In this document: in pieces, positions 1-7,588 of the stretch
Position numbering within the stretch: position 1 is the first letter of the stretch
Layout: every line of letters begins with the position of its first letter
NCBI GenBank assembly: GCA_021780055.1
Contig: JAJXZM010000539.1
Span: 1 to 10,979 of the forward strand
DNA: 10,979 nt
Direction of reading: 5' to 3'
Source of the DNA: Acidobacteriota bacterium
GTDB taxonomy: Bacteria; Acidobacteriota; Terriglobia; UBA7540
Position numbers and translations under genes: made by a program
The notes under the pieces: model-generated
Database searches by the model: none
What the model was told of the DNA's origin: nothing
The model's input: only the letters and a program-made list of their open reading frames with translations

Positions 1-53
1 CCGAGCAGATATTTGACCAGACTCCCGGGCCGGACGCCGGAGCACCCTTATGA
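1..53 (+). CDS. 3' end of an upstream gene (partial, product unknown)
   Basis: Reading from base 3, the frame is open through sixteen codons (EQIFDQTPGPDAGAPL) and stops at TGA 51-53. That stop overlaps the ATG at 50-52 in the ATGA arrangement typical of translationally coupled genes. The visible tail is Pro/Gly/Ala-rich and says nothing about function. The overlap suggests that this gene and the next are one operon. With so few codons visible, the frame could be open by chance. Confidence 0.5.
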   Translation, partial: EQIFDQTPGPDAGAPL

Positions 54-1405
54 GCGAACCCTCACCCCTGACCGTTCCGCTTGAAAACATTGCCTCCTGC
101 TTTGAAGGAATCATTCCGTCGACGATTTGTTCCTGCTCGCGAGATGGAACACCGAACCTGACGTATCTCTCGATTGTTCACTTGCTCGATGCCCAGCATG
201 TCGGTCTCTCCTACCAGTTTTTCAACAAGACCCGCAGGAACGTTATGGAGAACCCGATGGTGCAGGTGATCGTGGTATCGCCGGAGACGGGGTACCAATA
301 TCGTCTGAATTTGTGCTACGAGCGAACGGAGGCCCAAGGGCCGATCTTCGAGAAGATGAAGTCCCGCCTGGATGCGGTAGCTTCCCAAACCGGGATGAGC
401 CAGGTTTTCAGGCTTCGCGGCGTGGATATTTACCGTGTCCTGGATTGCCAGCCGTTCGATTCGCAGGCTCCTGCCGAAACTTTCCAGAAAACCGACCCCT
501 TGCCGGAACTCGAAATCTTCAGCGAGCGGCTCGCGGCTTGCGGCGATCTCGATTCGCTCCTCGACACGGGGCTCAACGCTCTATCTGCCATCTTTGGGAT
601 TAAGCATTCTTTCGTGATGGCATTGAACGAAGATGGCACGCGCCTTTATACGCTTGCCAGCCACGGTTTCAAGGATTCGGGCGTGGGTTCGGAAGTGTGG
701 GTTGGCGAAGAAATCCTTGGCGTCGCCGCCGAACGCCGCGTAGTCGTCCGTACCACCAGCCTGGTGCGGGAGATGATTCTTTCCCGGGCCGTGCGTTCCG
801 CAGCCCGGCGCCGGGGCAAGAAAAGTTTGCTCGAAAAGGAGATCTCGCTGCCGGGATTACCAAATGTTCAAAGCCAGTTAGTGGCGCCTCTCCTCGCTCA
901 CAACCAGCTACTTGGGGTGCTCTGTTTACAGAGCGCGCTCACCGGCCGATTTTTGGCGCGCGATGAACGCGTGATGCAGATCGCTGCCCGGCAACTGGCG
1001 GCCAACATGGCGATACTTGTGCGCTCGGAAGCGCCCGCGCCGAAGGCGGTCCCGCCCCGCCGCGCCACCGTGCGTTCGCGTATCAGCGCTGTCGTCAAGC
1101 ATTACGCCTCGGATGACAGCATCTTTATCGATGACGCCTACCTTATCAAAGGCGTTGCCGGCCGGATCTTCTGGAAGCTCGCACAGAATAACATCCAGAC
1201 AGGTCGTGTGGACTTTTCAAACAAGGAAATCCGGCTGGATAGCGACCTCAAACTTCCCGATATCAAAGACAATCTGGAGGCACGATTGATCCTCCTGCGT
1301 CGTCGCTTGGAGGACCACTGCGACTTTGTGAAACTAACCCGGGTAAGACGAGGCCAAATCCATCTGGAACTGCAACGACGCCTCACCCTGGAAGATAATC
1401 CGTAG
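50..1405 (+). CDS. Split-barrel (pyridoxamine-phosphate-oxidase-like) + GAF domain sensory protein
   Basis: The protein has 451 residues and three parts. Residues about 12-135 resemble the FMN-binding split-barrel fold of pyridoxamine 5'-phosphate oxidase-like proteins (IPSTICSCSRDGTPNLTYLS, then FFNKTRRNVMENP). Residues about 155-325 read as a GAF domain, ending in QSQLVAPLLAHNQLLGVLCL and a DERVMQIAARQLAANMA helix. Residues about 342-445 form a charged domain (IFIDDAYLIKGVAGRIFWKL, KLPDIKDNLEARLILLRRRL) that I recall as the usual C-terminal partner of GAF domains in such proteins. No kinase, cyclase or diguanylate-cyclase motif and no membrane segment is visible. A cytoplasmic redox- or ligand-sensing role is inferred; the ligand is unknown. 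The start overlaps the stop of the preceding frame (ATGA), with no strong Shine-Dalgarno of its own, which fits translational coupling. The gene converges with the dehydrogenase gene across 64 bp without a clear terminator. Confidence 0.85.
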   Translation: MSEPSPLTVPLENIASCFEGIIPSTICSCSRDGTPNLTYLSIVHLLDAQHVGLSYQFFNKTRRNVMENPMVQVIVVSPETGYQYRLNLCYERTEAQGPIFEKMKSRLDAVASQTGMSQVFRLRGVDIYRVLDCQPFDSQAPAETFQKTDPLPELEIFSERLAACGDLDSLLDTGLNALSAIFGIKHSFVMALNEDGTRLYTLASHGFKDSGVGSEVWVGEEILGVAAERRVVVRTTSLVREMILSRAVRSAARRRGKKSLLEKEISLPGLPNVQSQLVAPLLAHNQLLGVLCLQSALTGRFLARDERVMQIAARQLAANMAILVRSEAPAPKAVPPRRATVRSRISAVVKHYASDDSIFIDDAYLIKGVAGRIFWKLAQNNIQTGRVDFSNKEIRLDSDLKLPDIKDNLEARLILLRRRLEDHCDFVKLTRVRRGQIHLELQRRLTLEDNP

Positions 1406-1469
1406 GAAAGCCGGCGGCTCAGACCTCGGTCGTAGCGAGCTGCTGCTTTTGTTCCAGCCGGGGGAGCGA

Positions 1470-2303
1470 TCAGAGTTCGGCGAGACCACCGTCCGCGAAC
1501 ACCTCCGTACCGGTAATGAATGAAGCCTCGTCTGAAGCAAGGAACAACGCAAGTCTTGCGATCTCTTCGGGCTGGCCCATGCGTTTGAGCGCCACACCTG
1601 CTGCCCAGCCCGCCGCCACGGCGTCCGCTGCTTCTTTCGGCATCTCCAGCTTGCTGAAAAGCGCGGTGGCCACGGGGCCCGGACTGATGGTAACTACACG
1701 GATGCGGCGGGGCGCAAGTTCGGCAGCCAGAGTCCGTCCGAAGGAACGCACTGCCGCTTTGGTCGCCGAATAGATTGACGCCCCTGCAAAGCCTTTGCGC
1801 GAAGCGACCGAGGCGTTCAGCAGCACGGCGGCGCCGTCGGACAGCAGCCCGAGGGACTTCTTCACCGTGAAAAACAGACCCTTAACGTTAAGATCGAAGT
1901 GACGGTCGAAAAAACTCTCGTCCACTTGCCCAATGGGTGCGAATTGGGTGACACCGGCGTTGGCAAAGAGGACGTCAATCCGCCCGAATTTTTCCGCGAC
2001 GGTCTTCATCAGGGCGTCAGTGTCGGCCAGATTGCTCGCGTCAGACCTGACCACAAGGGCGCTGGGGCCAAGCGCCTTTTGGGCATCTTCAACCGTGTTC
2101 GGATTGCGGCCGGTCACGATCACCTGCCCGCCCTCTTTCTGAAATAATTGCGCGGTCGCAAGCCCGATACCACTCGTTCCTCCGGTGATCAGTGCGATTT
2201 TCCCCTTGAGTCTTCCCCTGGAAATTTCTCCTGAGGACTGCTGTCCACTGGCAAATGCTATGGATTCTTTGTCGTTCGTGTTCGCGCTGGACTGGGTTGC
2301 CAT
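1470..2303 (-). CDS. SDR-family NAD(P)-dependent oxidoreductase (classical type)
   Basis: A 277-residue classical short-chain dehydrogenase/reductase. The Rossmann cofactor motif TGGTSGIG is at residues 40-47 and NAG at 115-117. The catalytic tetrad is complete: Asn139 (in DLNV), Ser165, Tyr178 and Lys182 (YSATK). The SPGPVAT segment follows at about 207. Arg66 after the second beta strand (VTGR) favours NADP(H), by family knowledge. The C-terminal TGTEVFADGG segment is typical of the family. The substrate cannot be predicted; these enzymes oxidise alcohols or reduce carbonyls. The start is fixed by an AAAGGAG ribosome site 6 nt upstream. This leaves an unusual 32-residue hydrophilic, Ser/Gln-rich extension before the Rossmann fold that does not look like a signal peptide. 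The gene appears monocistronic and converges on the GAF-protein gene. Confidence 0.93.
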   Translation of the reverse strand: MATQSSANTNDKESIAFASGQQSSGEISRGRLKGKIALITGGTSGIGLATAQLFQKEGGQVIVTGRNPNTVEDAQKALGPSALVVRSDASNLADTDALMKTVAEKFGRIDVLFANAGVTQFAPIGQVDESFFDRHFDLNVKGLFFTVKKSLGLLSDGAAVLLNASVASRKGFAGASIYSATKAAVRSFGRTLAAELAPRRIRVVTISPGPVATALFSKLEMPKEAADAVAAGWAAGVALKRMGQPEEIARLALFLASDEASFITGTEVFADGGLAEL

Positions 2304-2309
2304 GAAAGG

Positions 2310-2316
2310 CTCCTTT
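2310..2316 (-). promoter_or_regulatory. Ribosome binding site of the SDR gene
   Basis: On the minus strand AAAGGAG is followed by 6 nt and the ATG at 2303. This strong site supports keeping the N-terminal extension of the dehydrogenase rather than trimming it. I found no convincing -35/-10 pair upstream, although 2380-2410 is AT-rich. Confidence 0.8.
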
Positions 2317-2694
2317 CAATTTCAGAAGTTCTTGCTCTTGCAAGTCCGACAATACAGGTTCGCAAGCCGCCGCGTTCCTAAATATTTCCTAAGAAGTCGC
2401 TAAATTTTTACTAGGGGAAAGAAGCGCTGCCATGGGCGGTTCGGCGGAGAAGTAGCGCGTGATGCGCGCCAGGAGTTCCGTATCAATCAGCGGTGACATG
2501 AAGGTTTTCCGGGAGAGCGGAGTTCCTGTGCTGGTGGGCATGCGCGACGCCGCATGCATGCTGGGTGCAGGGGGGCCGGGGACGGCGCATCGGTCGAGGC
2601 GGGCGTGGCATTCCTGTTAATGATCGGCCACATCGGGGACGAGGAGGAGAGGACACACTGCTAAACCTTTTCCTCCGGCAGGTCACCGCAGCAG
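2317..2694. other. Gene-poor stretch between SDR gene and repeat A
   Basis: No convincing gene. The AT-rich part at about 2380-2412 is where the dehydrogenase promoter would be expected. On the minus strand a 36-codon frame (2499 to 2389) reads MSPLIDTELLARITRYFSAE and runs to a stop. It could be the decayed N-terminus of a regulator, but it is too short to call. A perfect 7-bp inverted repeat (GCATGCG at 2538-2544, CGCATGC at 2551-2557, 6-nt loop) sits in the middle. The stretch at 2566-2660 is purine- and G-rich on the plus strand, with no recognisable function. Confidence 0.5.
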
Positions 2695-2866
2695 GTAGCG
2701 CCGAGCTCTGATTGCGAGGTCGGCGGTTTTTCCACGGATCAAAACAAAAGCCGCAGACCGCAACAGCGGCGGCCTGCGCTACTTCGCTGCGCCCCACAAC
2801 CGTCCGCCAAAACAGGCATTAAGTCATGCCGGCATCCTTGCCGCACACGCCGCCGAAAGCGCGATG
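2695..2866 (+). repeat. Repeat A, copy 1 (172 bp, structured, dispersed)
   Basis: It aligns without gaps to 7091-7262 in the same orientation, with about 19 differences by eye (about 89% identity). Three inverted repeats lie inside. The first pairs 2699-2708 with 2716-2725 (9 of 10 pairs, 7-nt loop). The second pairs CGCAG/CCG at 2752-2760 with CGG/CTGCG at 2770-2778 around a 9-nt loop. The third pairs CGGCA at 2830-2834 with TGCCG at 2839-2843 (4-nt loop). Minus-strand frames across it change amino acid at most substitutions between copies, so it is not protein-coding. It may be a REP/MITE-like element or a structured RNA. Between the dehydrogenase 5' side and the receptor 3' end. Confidence 0.85.
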
Positions 2867-3041
2867 TGATTGCCACAGGCAGTGACTCCGAGATCCGAAA
2901 TGCCACTCTGCATCGAGCATAAGGGCCACGCCAGGACTTGGGAAATTGTCAATCTAACCGCGCACACCCATCGGCCCCAACGGTCCCTCGGGCCTGCTGC
3001 TCTTGAGGGGAAGTACTACCGAAGAAGCTCGCGCGCAGAAA
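2867..3041. other. Short spacer downstream of the receptor gene
   Basis: No gene seen. Downstream of the receptor's stop on the minus strand I found no GC-rich hairpin followed by a T-run, so no intrinsic terminator can be called. Repeat A copy 1, with its three hairpins, is the first strongly structured sequence met by transcription leaving the receptor gene and might serve as the 3' boundary; that is inference. Confidence 0.4.
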
Positions 3042-6000
3042 TCAAAAGTCAAACCGCGCGCTGAGCTGTATTTCGCGGCCAGTGCCCTCGGCCATGGTGA
3101 TGGAACCGAACTGGGGGGTATTCACCATGTTATTCGGATAGCCCCAGTTGCTATGATTCAAAGCGTTGAACGCTTCCGCGCGGAAAACGAAATGGACCCG
3201 CTCGGAAATGGCAAACTGCCGCTGCACGGACTGATCGAGATCCACGAAGGCAGGCCCAAAAACAGTGTTGACGCCGGCATTGCCAAACGTGTATGGAGCG
3301 GGAGCGGCGAAAGCCGCCGGATTGAACCATTGAGCTGTGGTGTGCGTTCCAGCAGGGAACACGGGCTGCCCTGTGACATTGCCGCGGATAGGATTCTGCC
3401 CCAGCAGCGTTCCCGCATTCGCCGTGTCACCAAAAACCATGATCGTAAATGGCATGCCGCTCTCGGCGGTAAAAATACTTCCCAGGGACCAGCCAGACGT
3501 CAGGCGATGGAGCAAAGCATGCCCTCCCCATCCTGGTACGTTGTAGACCAAGCTGGCTACAAAACGGTTTGGAACATCCATGCCATTGAGACCCTTCTCA
3601 GCAGCCAAATCCGAATTGTTTTGGGGGATTGAGGCTTGCATCATGGACGAGCGGAAGTCAGGTGCATCGGTGAGACCCTTCGACCACGTATAATCTGCAA
3701 GGAACGTCAGTCCATTCCGAAACTCCCTGCGGACATCAACCCAACCTGCGTCATACCAGCTATTGGCGGTATTCTCCAGGTAGTTAATGGCTGAGACGGG
3801 ATAGGTGCTGCTCTGGATGGCAAAGTTCTCAGGGTTGTCACCAGCAAAGGAAGTTCCGGGCAGGAAAGTAATGGTCTGATAAGGCCGGCGGGGCTGGATT
3901 GGGCCGGGGCCGGGCTGGGCGTTGTTGATCAGATGCGAACGCTGCAGGTGGTAAGCCCGCGAGCCCTGGTAACCCACCTCCAGCACCACATTGCCGGGAA
4001 GAGCCTTTTGCACGGTAAAGCTCCACTGGTTAATGTACTGCGGAGGAGAATGCGGATCGAGGGCATTAAAGGCGACGACGGTCTGACCCATTACGGGAGG
4101 AGCGAAGTCAAACCCGAAGAGGCTGGGGTTATAATTATCGCTCTGCCGGGTTTCAGCAAAGACGTAAGGCACATTGTGGCGTTGATTGCACCAGGTGTTC
4201 ATGTCGACGGGCGTAAAGAAGGTGCCGAACCCGCCGCGAAGAACAATCCCCAGGCTGCGAACCTGGTGCGCAATGCCAAAGCGTGGGGCGAAGTTCAGGC
4301 CGTTGGGATACCACAGACCTCTTGGCGTCCCTGCCTGCCCTCCCACAAAGGAATGAAGCTGACCGTTTTGAAATACCAGGTTTGCCCCCGGCTCGTCCAA
4401 ATCAGTCAAGGGGCTCATGTATTCGTAGCGTAGCCCCAGGTCAAGGGTGGTGGCGCTCGTCACCCGCCAATTATCCGCGACATACGCATTTCCATACCAC
4501 TGCCTCAGATTCATCGAGGGAACACCGGCCTGGCGCTGCTTCACGACCGGCAGACCCAGGAGAAAGCTGGCCAAGCCTGACCCGGTGCCGTCATTGGTGG
4601 CCGTCTGTGTGGTAAAGCCATTGGTGAACTGATAGTAGCCCCGGGTCTCGAAAAAGCCCCACATGGGCCAGAAAAAGGGGAGGTATCCGCCGCCAATCTT
4701 CAGCGAGTGATGGCCCTTCTGCCAACTCCAGGTGTCTTGCAGATTCAGAAATGTATCCCAGTCCTGCACAGGCGTCGCGTTAAACGAGTCACCCATAGGG
4801 TTGTAACCCTGCACGTTGAAATACGGCATGCCCCAGGAGCCCTTGCCTCCCCAGGAGACCCCTTGAATCCCGAGTTGACCAACATAGTCATGAGTGAAAT
4901 TGTTCTGAGAATACTCGTGCATGGAAAGGCGCGACATGCCAAAGGAAAGATTATTGACCATCACCGGCGAAAAGATGTGCGTGTAGGAAACCGTCATGTT
5001 TTGCGCCATATTGTCATCGAATAGCCCAAAACCAGGCAGATTTACCGGGGTGAAACCGCTTTCGTGCTCCGCTGTGTACCGGGCAAACAAGTTGTCCCCC
5101 CTGCCAAAATTATGGTCAATTCTGACTGTTCCCTGGTCCCAAGGTTGCGTAGCCGTCCGCACATCCAGGTAGTTGTTCGAATCACCCCCCGTCGACATGG
5201 GTCCCATGCCCATCCCCATGCCAGCCCCGGGCCCGAGGTTCGGCATCGGAACAAGCTGGAGCATCCCGGATGCTACCGGACTGATCATCGTGGACGGAAT
5301 GACATTGCCTTGAAAGGGGCTGCGGATGATTTTCGGGTTGCGCGCACTTACGGGCAACGCCGGGTTGAAGTTAGGGTTGGGGGATGAGCTGAATGGGTCG
5401 TATATCGTTTGCCCGCTCTGGCTGAAGTCCCCCATACGCTCCGCCATCGTAGGCACGGTTTCTATCTGATAGACCTGGTTGCTGAACCGGAACCCTTCAT
5501 AATTAACGAAAAAGAATGTTTTGTCTTTCTGGATGGGCCCGCCGATAGAAGCGCCGAACTGGTTCTGTACAAGATGGGGAACCTTGGTTGCGTTCCAGAC
5601 TCTTGCGTCGAGGGCGGTGTTGCGTAGGTATTCGTAAACCGTGCCGTGCAGTTGGTTGGTGCCGGAACGGGTGATCATGTTGACTTGCGCCCCGCCGGCC
5701 CCGCCAAACTCCGCCGAATAGCTGCCTGTCTGCACCTTGAATTCCTGAATGGCGTCCGGGGACGGGCTCAGCGACAAGGTCCAGAATGTTGGGTCCGAAT
5801 CCGTCGTTCCATCCAGCAGATAGTAGTTCGAGTTGGCACGGTTGCCGGCTGCCGTGAACTCCGTTCCCTGGCCAGGGCGCCAATAGAGCTGAGTTTGATT
5901 TCCGTCCTGGACACCCATGTTCATGTTCGGAGCCGTACCGGGTGCAAGAATTGCCAGGTCCAGGACGTGCCGGCCGTCCAACGGTAGCTGCCTGGTCAGG

Positions 6001-6569
6001 GTGGGGTCAATAACTTCACCCAAAGTTGCGTCAGTTGTTCGCAATGGAGTCGGTGCGCCTTTTACGACGACACTTTGTCTCTCACTCCCGACCTTCAGCG
6101 AGACATCCACGCGTAAGTTCTGATTGACCACCAGCACAAAGCTGAGCAATTGGCCCTGGAAACCGGGCGCCTCTACACGCAATTGGTAATCGCCCGGGTT
6201 CACATCGGTAAATGTGTAGAACCCTGTGCCGTTGGACACCGTGGTGCGGCGGAGACCTGTGCTGGATGATTTCAGGGTCAGCCTGGCCCGTGGTATGGCC
6301 GCCCTTTGAGCATCAAGCACCTCTCCGCCTAGCGATGCGAAGTTGGCCTGTGCAAACGCGCTTGCCAAAGGTGCCAAAATGAGTGCCGTAAAGCAAATGA
6401 ACCACCTGAGCGCAGTAAACAGCGTGAAAGAGCTCTTCTGTAGCCGGCGCTGACTGTGCACTGTTGAGAATGAGGATATGGATTCATTGCTAAGCACGCA
6501 GCGGGAAGCCCCTTCGGTGCTTTGCTTGTCGTTGCAATCCAACGAACATATCTGAACAGGTTCCTTCAT
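3042..6569 (-). CDS. Oar-like TonB-dependent outer-membrane receptor with carboxypeptidase-regulatory-like domain
   Basis: Predicted 1175 residues. The longest frame starts at 6701, but the ATG at 6569 has CCGGAGG 7 nt upstream and is preferred. A long N-region leads to a hydrophobic segment at about 53-72 and a likely signal-peptidase site AFA|Q after residue 73. Residues about 77-160 form a carboxypeptidase-regulatory-like beta sandwich (GGEVLDAQRAAIPRARLTL, NGTGFYTFTDVNPGDYQLRV). The plug follows at about 175-315 (LPLDGRHVLDLAILAPG, NYYLLDGTTDSDP, SGTNQLHGTVYEYLRN). The rest is a beta barrel ending in LSARFDF, a terminal Phe as expected for outer-membrane insertion. No clear TonB box is seen. 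Family knowledge implies TonB-driven uptake of a large substrate such as a glycan or peptide; the substrate is unknown. An odd Met/Gly run lies at about 448-462. Direct copies of repeat A flank the gene. Confidence 0.93.
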   Translation of the reverse strand: MKEPVQICSLDCNDKQSTEGASRCVLSNESISSFSTVHSQRRLQKSSFTLFTALRWFICFTALILAPLASAFAQANFASLGGEVLDAQRAAIPRARLTLKSSSTGLRRTTVSNGTGFYTFTDVNPGDYQLRVEAPGFQGQLLSFVLVVNQNLRVDVSLKVGSERQSVVVKGAPTPLRTTDATLGEVIDPTLTRQLPLDGRHVLDLAILAPGTAPNMNMGVQDGNQTQLYWRPGQGTEFTAAGNRANSNYYLLDGTTDSDPTFWTLSLSPSPDAIQEFKVQTGSYSAEFGGAGGAQVNMITRSGTNQLHGTVYEYLRNTALDARVWNATKVPHLVQNQFGASIGGPIQKDKTFFFVNYEGFRFSNQVYQIETVPTMAERMGDFSQSGQTIYDPFSSSPNPNFNPALPVSARNPKIIRSPFQGNVIPSTMISPVASGMLQLVPMPNLGPGAGMGMGMGPMSTGGDSNNYLDVRTATQPWDQGTVRIDHNFGRGDNLFARYTAEHESGFTPVNLPGFGLFDDNMAQNMTVSYTHIFSPVMVNNLSFGMSRLSMHEYSQNNFTHDYVGQLGIQGVSWGGKGSWGMPYFNVQGYNPMGDSFNATPVQDWDTFLNLQDTWSWQKGHHSLKIGGGYLPFFWPMWGFFETRGYYQFTNGFTTQTATNDGTGSGLASFLLGLPVVKQRQAGVPSMNLRQWYGNAYVADNWRVTSATTLDLGLRYEYMSPLTDLDEPGANLVFQNGQLHSFVGGQAGTPRGLWYPNGLNFAPRFGIAHQVRSLGIVLRGGFGTFFTPVDMNTWCNQRHNVPYVFAETRQSDNYNPSLFGFDFAPPVMGQTVVAFNALDPHSPPQYINQWSFTVQKALPGNVVLEVGYQGSRAYHLQRSHLINNAQPGPGPIQPRRPYQTITFLPGTSFAGDNPENFAIQSSTYPVSAINYLENTANSWYDAGWVDVRREFRNGLTFLADYTWSKGLTDAPDFRSSMMQASIPQNNSDLAAEKGLNGMDVPNRFVASLVYNVPGWGGHALLHRLTSGWSLGSIFTAESGMPFTIMVFGDTANAGTLLGQNPIRGNVTGQPVFPAGTHTTAQWFNPAAFAAPAPYTFGNAGVNTVFGPAFVDLDQSVQRQFAISERVHFVFRAEAFNALNHSNWGYPNNMVNTPQFGSITMAEGTGREIQLSARFDF

Positions 6570-6576
6570 GATCTTG

Positions 6577-6581
6577 CCTCC
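6577..6581 (-). promoter_or_regulatory. Ribosome binding site setting the receptor start
   Basis: GGAGG on the minus strand (within CCGGAGG) ends 7 nt before the ATG at 6569. The upstream in-frame ATG at 6701 has no comparable site. This is why the receptor is annotated 44 codons shorter than its longest open frame. Confidence 0.75.
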
Positions 6582-7090
6582 GGATAAATTCCGAGCCCCT
6601 GTGCCGGCCAAACCGGAAATTTCAATACGAACCGGGCTTGCCGCAACTCTGCCAAACCCAAGTTCAAACCATTCAAACAGTCGAGCGCCACAGTGCCGCA
6701 CTCGACCATCTTCAAATCGTGCAACGAGAAATCCGAAAAAGCGCGATGCAATTCCCGTCGCACACGCAATATCACAGTGGCATCGATGAATGCCCCAGAC
6801 GCCAGACCCGACGGAAAAACCATGCTACCGGGCCGCTCAGCCGCGTGCCCACGATAGCTAAAAGCGTTGCCATTAGGCTTGAATGTTTGTTGTAAAAACC
6901 GCTGGAAGCCCCTTGACGAGCCCCTTCACATAAACGGTCACTCCATGAACTCGACAGCGCCCCAGGCTTTGCCGAATTGAGAGCAACCACACAAATCTAT
7001 TTGCAGTGAACGTTGGCGTCAATCATCTATGCCCACTACACAGCCCGCTAAAATCAATTAGAGGCCGTTCCACAGCCCCTGCCGAAGACC
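6582..7090. other. Receptor upstream region, no convincing gene
   Basis: Probably holds the promoter and leader of the receptor gene; no -35/-10 pair is clear enough to call. An 85-codon minus-strand frame (6823 to 6566) ends in an ATGA overlap with the receptor start, but it lacks a ribosome site and recognisable composition. AGCCCCTT occurs twice in tandem (6907-6914 and 6919-6926, as parts of slightly longer matches), a 12-bp-spaced direct repeat that could be an operator. The longer word GGAAGCCCCTT at 6904-6914 recurs at 6504-6514 inside the receptor gene. Confidence 0.5.
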
Positions 7091-7262
7091 GTAGAGCGGA
7101 CCTCCGGTTGCGAGGTCCGCGATATTTCGACGGATCAAAACAAGAGCCGCAGACCGCAACAGCGACGGCCTGCGCTACTTCGCTGCGCCCCACAACCGCC
7201 TGCCAAAACAGACAACAAGCCATGCCGGCATCCTTGCCGCACACGACGCCGAAATCGCGATG
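7091..7262 (+). repeat. Repeat A, copy 2 (172 bp, structured, dispersed)
   Basis: Gapless match to 2695-2866. The first hairpin pairs 7096-7104 with 7112-7120 in nine consecutive pairs. Relative to copy 1, one pair has switched from C-G (2702/2722) to G-C (7098/7118), and the copy-1 G/G mismatch (2705/2719) is a C-G pair here (7101/7115). The second hairpin (7148-7156 with 7166-7174) and the third (7226-7230 with 7235-7239) are kept intact. Conserved pairing with a compensatory change points to selection on structure. It lies between the receptor 5' region and the 3' end of the secreted-protein gene, 4396 bp from copy 1. Confidence 0.85.
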
Positions 7263-7329
7263 AGTGTGTTGCCCGCGTTGGAATCTTGCATCTCCGCATG
7301 AGGCTTTGACTCAATCAACCGTCTGGCCA

Positions 7330-7397
7330 CATTTCCGGAGTAGGCTACTCGATGTATGGCCGGGGGAATGGATATCTCGACGATTCGCTTGCGGAAG
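7330..7397 (+). repeat. Repeat B, copy 1 (68 bp)
   Basis: Aligns without gaps to 10526-10593 in the same orientation, with about 9 differences by eye (about 87% identity). It contains the perfect inverted repeat GAGTA (7338-7342), 3-nt loop, TACTC (7346-7350). It also contains an open ATGGATATC stretch that in the other copy is the start of the flavoprotein gene. Here that frame runs on into unrelated sequence, so no gene is called. It lies 67 bp after repeat A copy 2. Confidence 0.8.
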
Positions 7398-7493
7398 ATG
7401 GTTTCTCGGTCTTCCCCGCGCCTGCAAGAAACGAATGGTGAACACAGCCAAACTCCCTGCCGGAACGGAGTCAAAGAATTTTCGGGAGTGTGC

Positions 7494-7528
7494 GGGGCCG
7501 AACTGTGTGACATCAAGTGTCCGGCCCC
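7494..7528. repeat. Inverted repeat downstream of the secreted-protein gene
   Basis: GGGGCCG (7494-7500) pairs perfectly with CGGCCCC (7522-7528) around a 21-nt loop, which itself contains GACA/TGTC. It lies about 60 bp past the stop of the minus-strand secreted-protein gene and could help end that transcript. No T-run follows on either strand, so it is not a canonical intrinsic terminator. The remaining sequence between repeat B copy 1 and 7588 shows nothing recognisable. Confidence 0.35.
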
Positions 7529-7588
7529 CACTCTTAACAGCCTCGTTTCGCGTTCCCAACTACCAGGAGGAGCGTGCCCGGGATCAGG

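Noticed and set aside
1430..1465. Partial resemblance of the spacer between the GAF and dehydrogenase genes (GCTGCTTTTGTT) to the reverse complement of part of repeat A
   Set aside because: The match is a short word with surrounding mismatches and no hairpins, compatible with chance.
2483..2797. Minus-strand open frame of 104 codons across repeat A copy 1, with a related frame at 7023-7244 in copy 2
   Set aside because: The resemblance comes from the DNA repeat. Most base differences between copies change the amino acid, and the stems, not the codons, are conserved.
3003..3632. 209-codon plus-strand frame inside the receptor region
   Set aside because: Antisense shadow of the receptor's C-terminal barrel; no domain, and the receptor frame on the other strand is unambiguous.
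6570..6701. 44-codon N-terminal extension of the receptor from the upstream ATG at 6701
   Set aside because: The ATG at 6569 has a strong, well-spaced Shine-Dalgarno, and the extension would bury the signal peptide even deeper (more than 95 residues in).
6566..6823. 85-codon minus-strand frame with an ATGA overlap to the receptor start
   Set aside because: No ribosome site before its ATG, no domain or signal seen, and the overlap is expected by chance from the TCATGA sequence at the receptor start.
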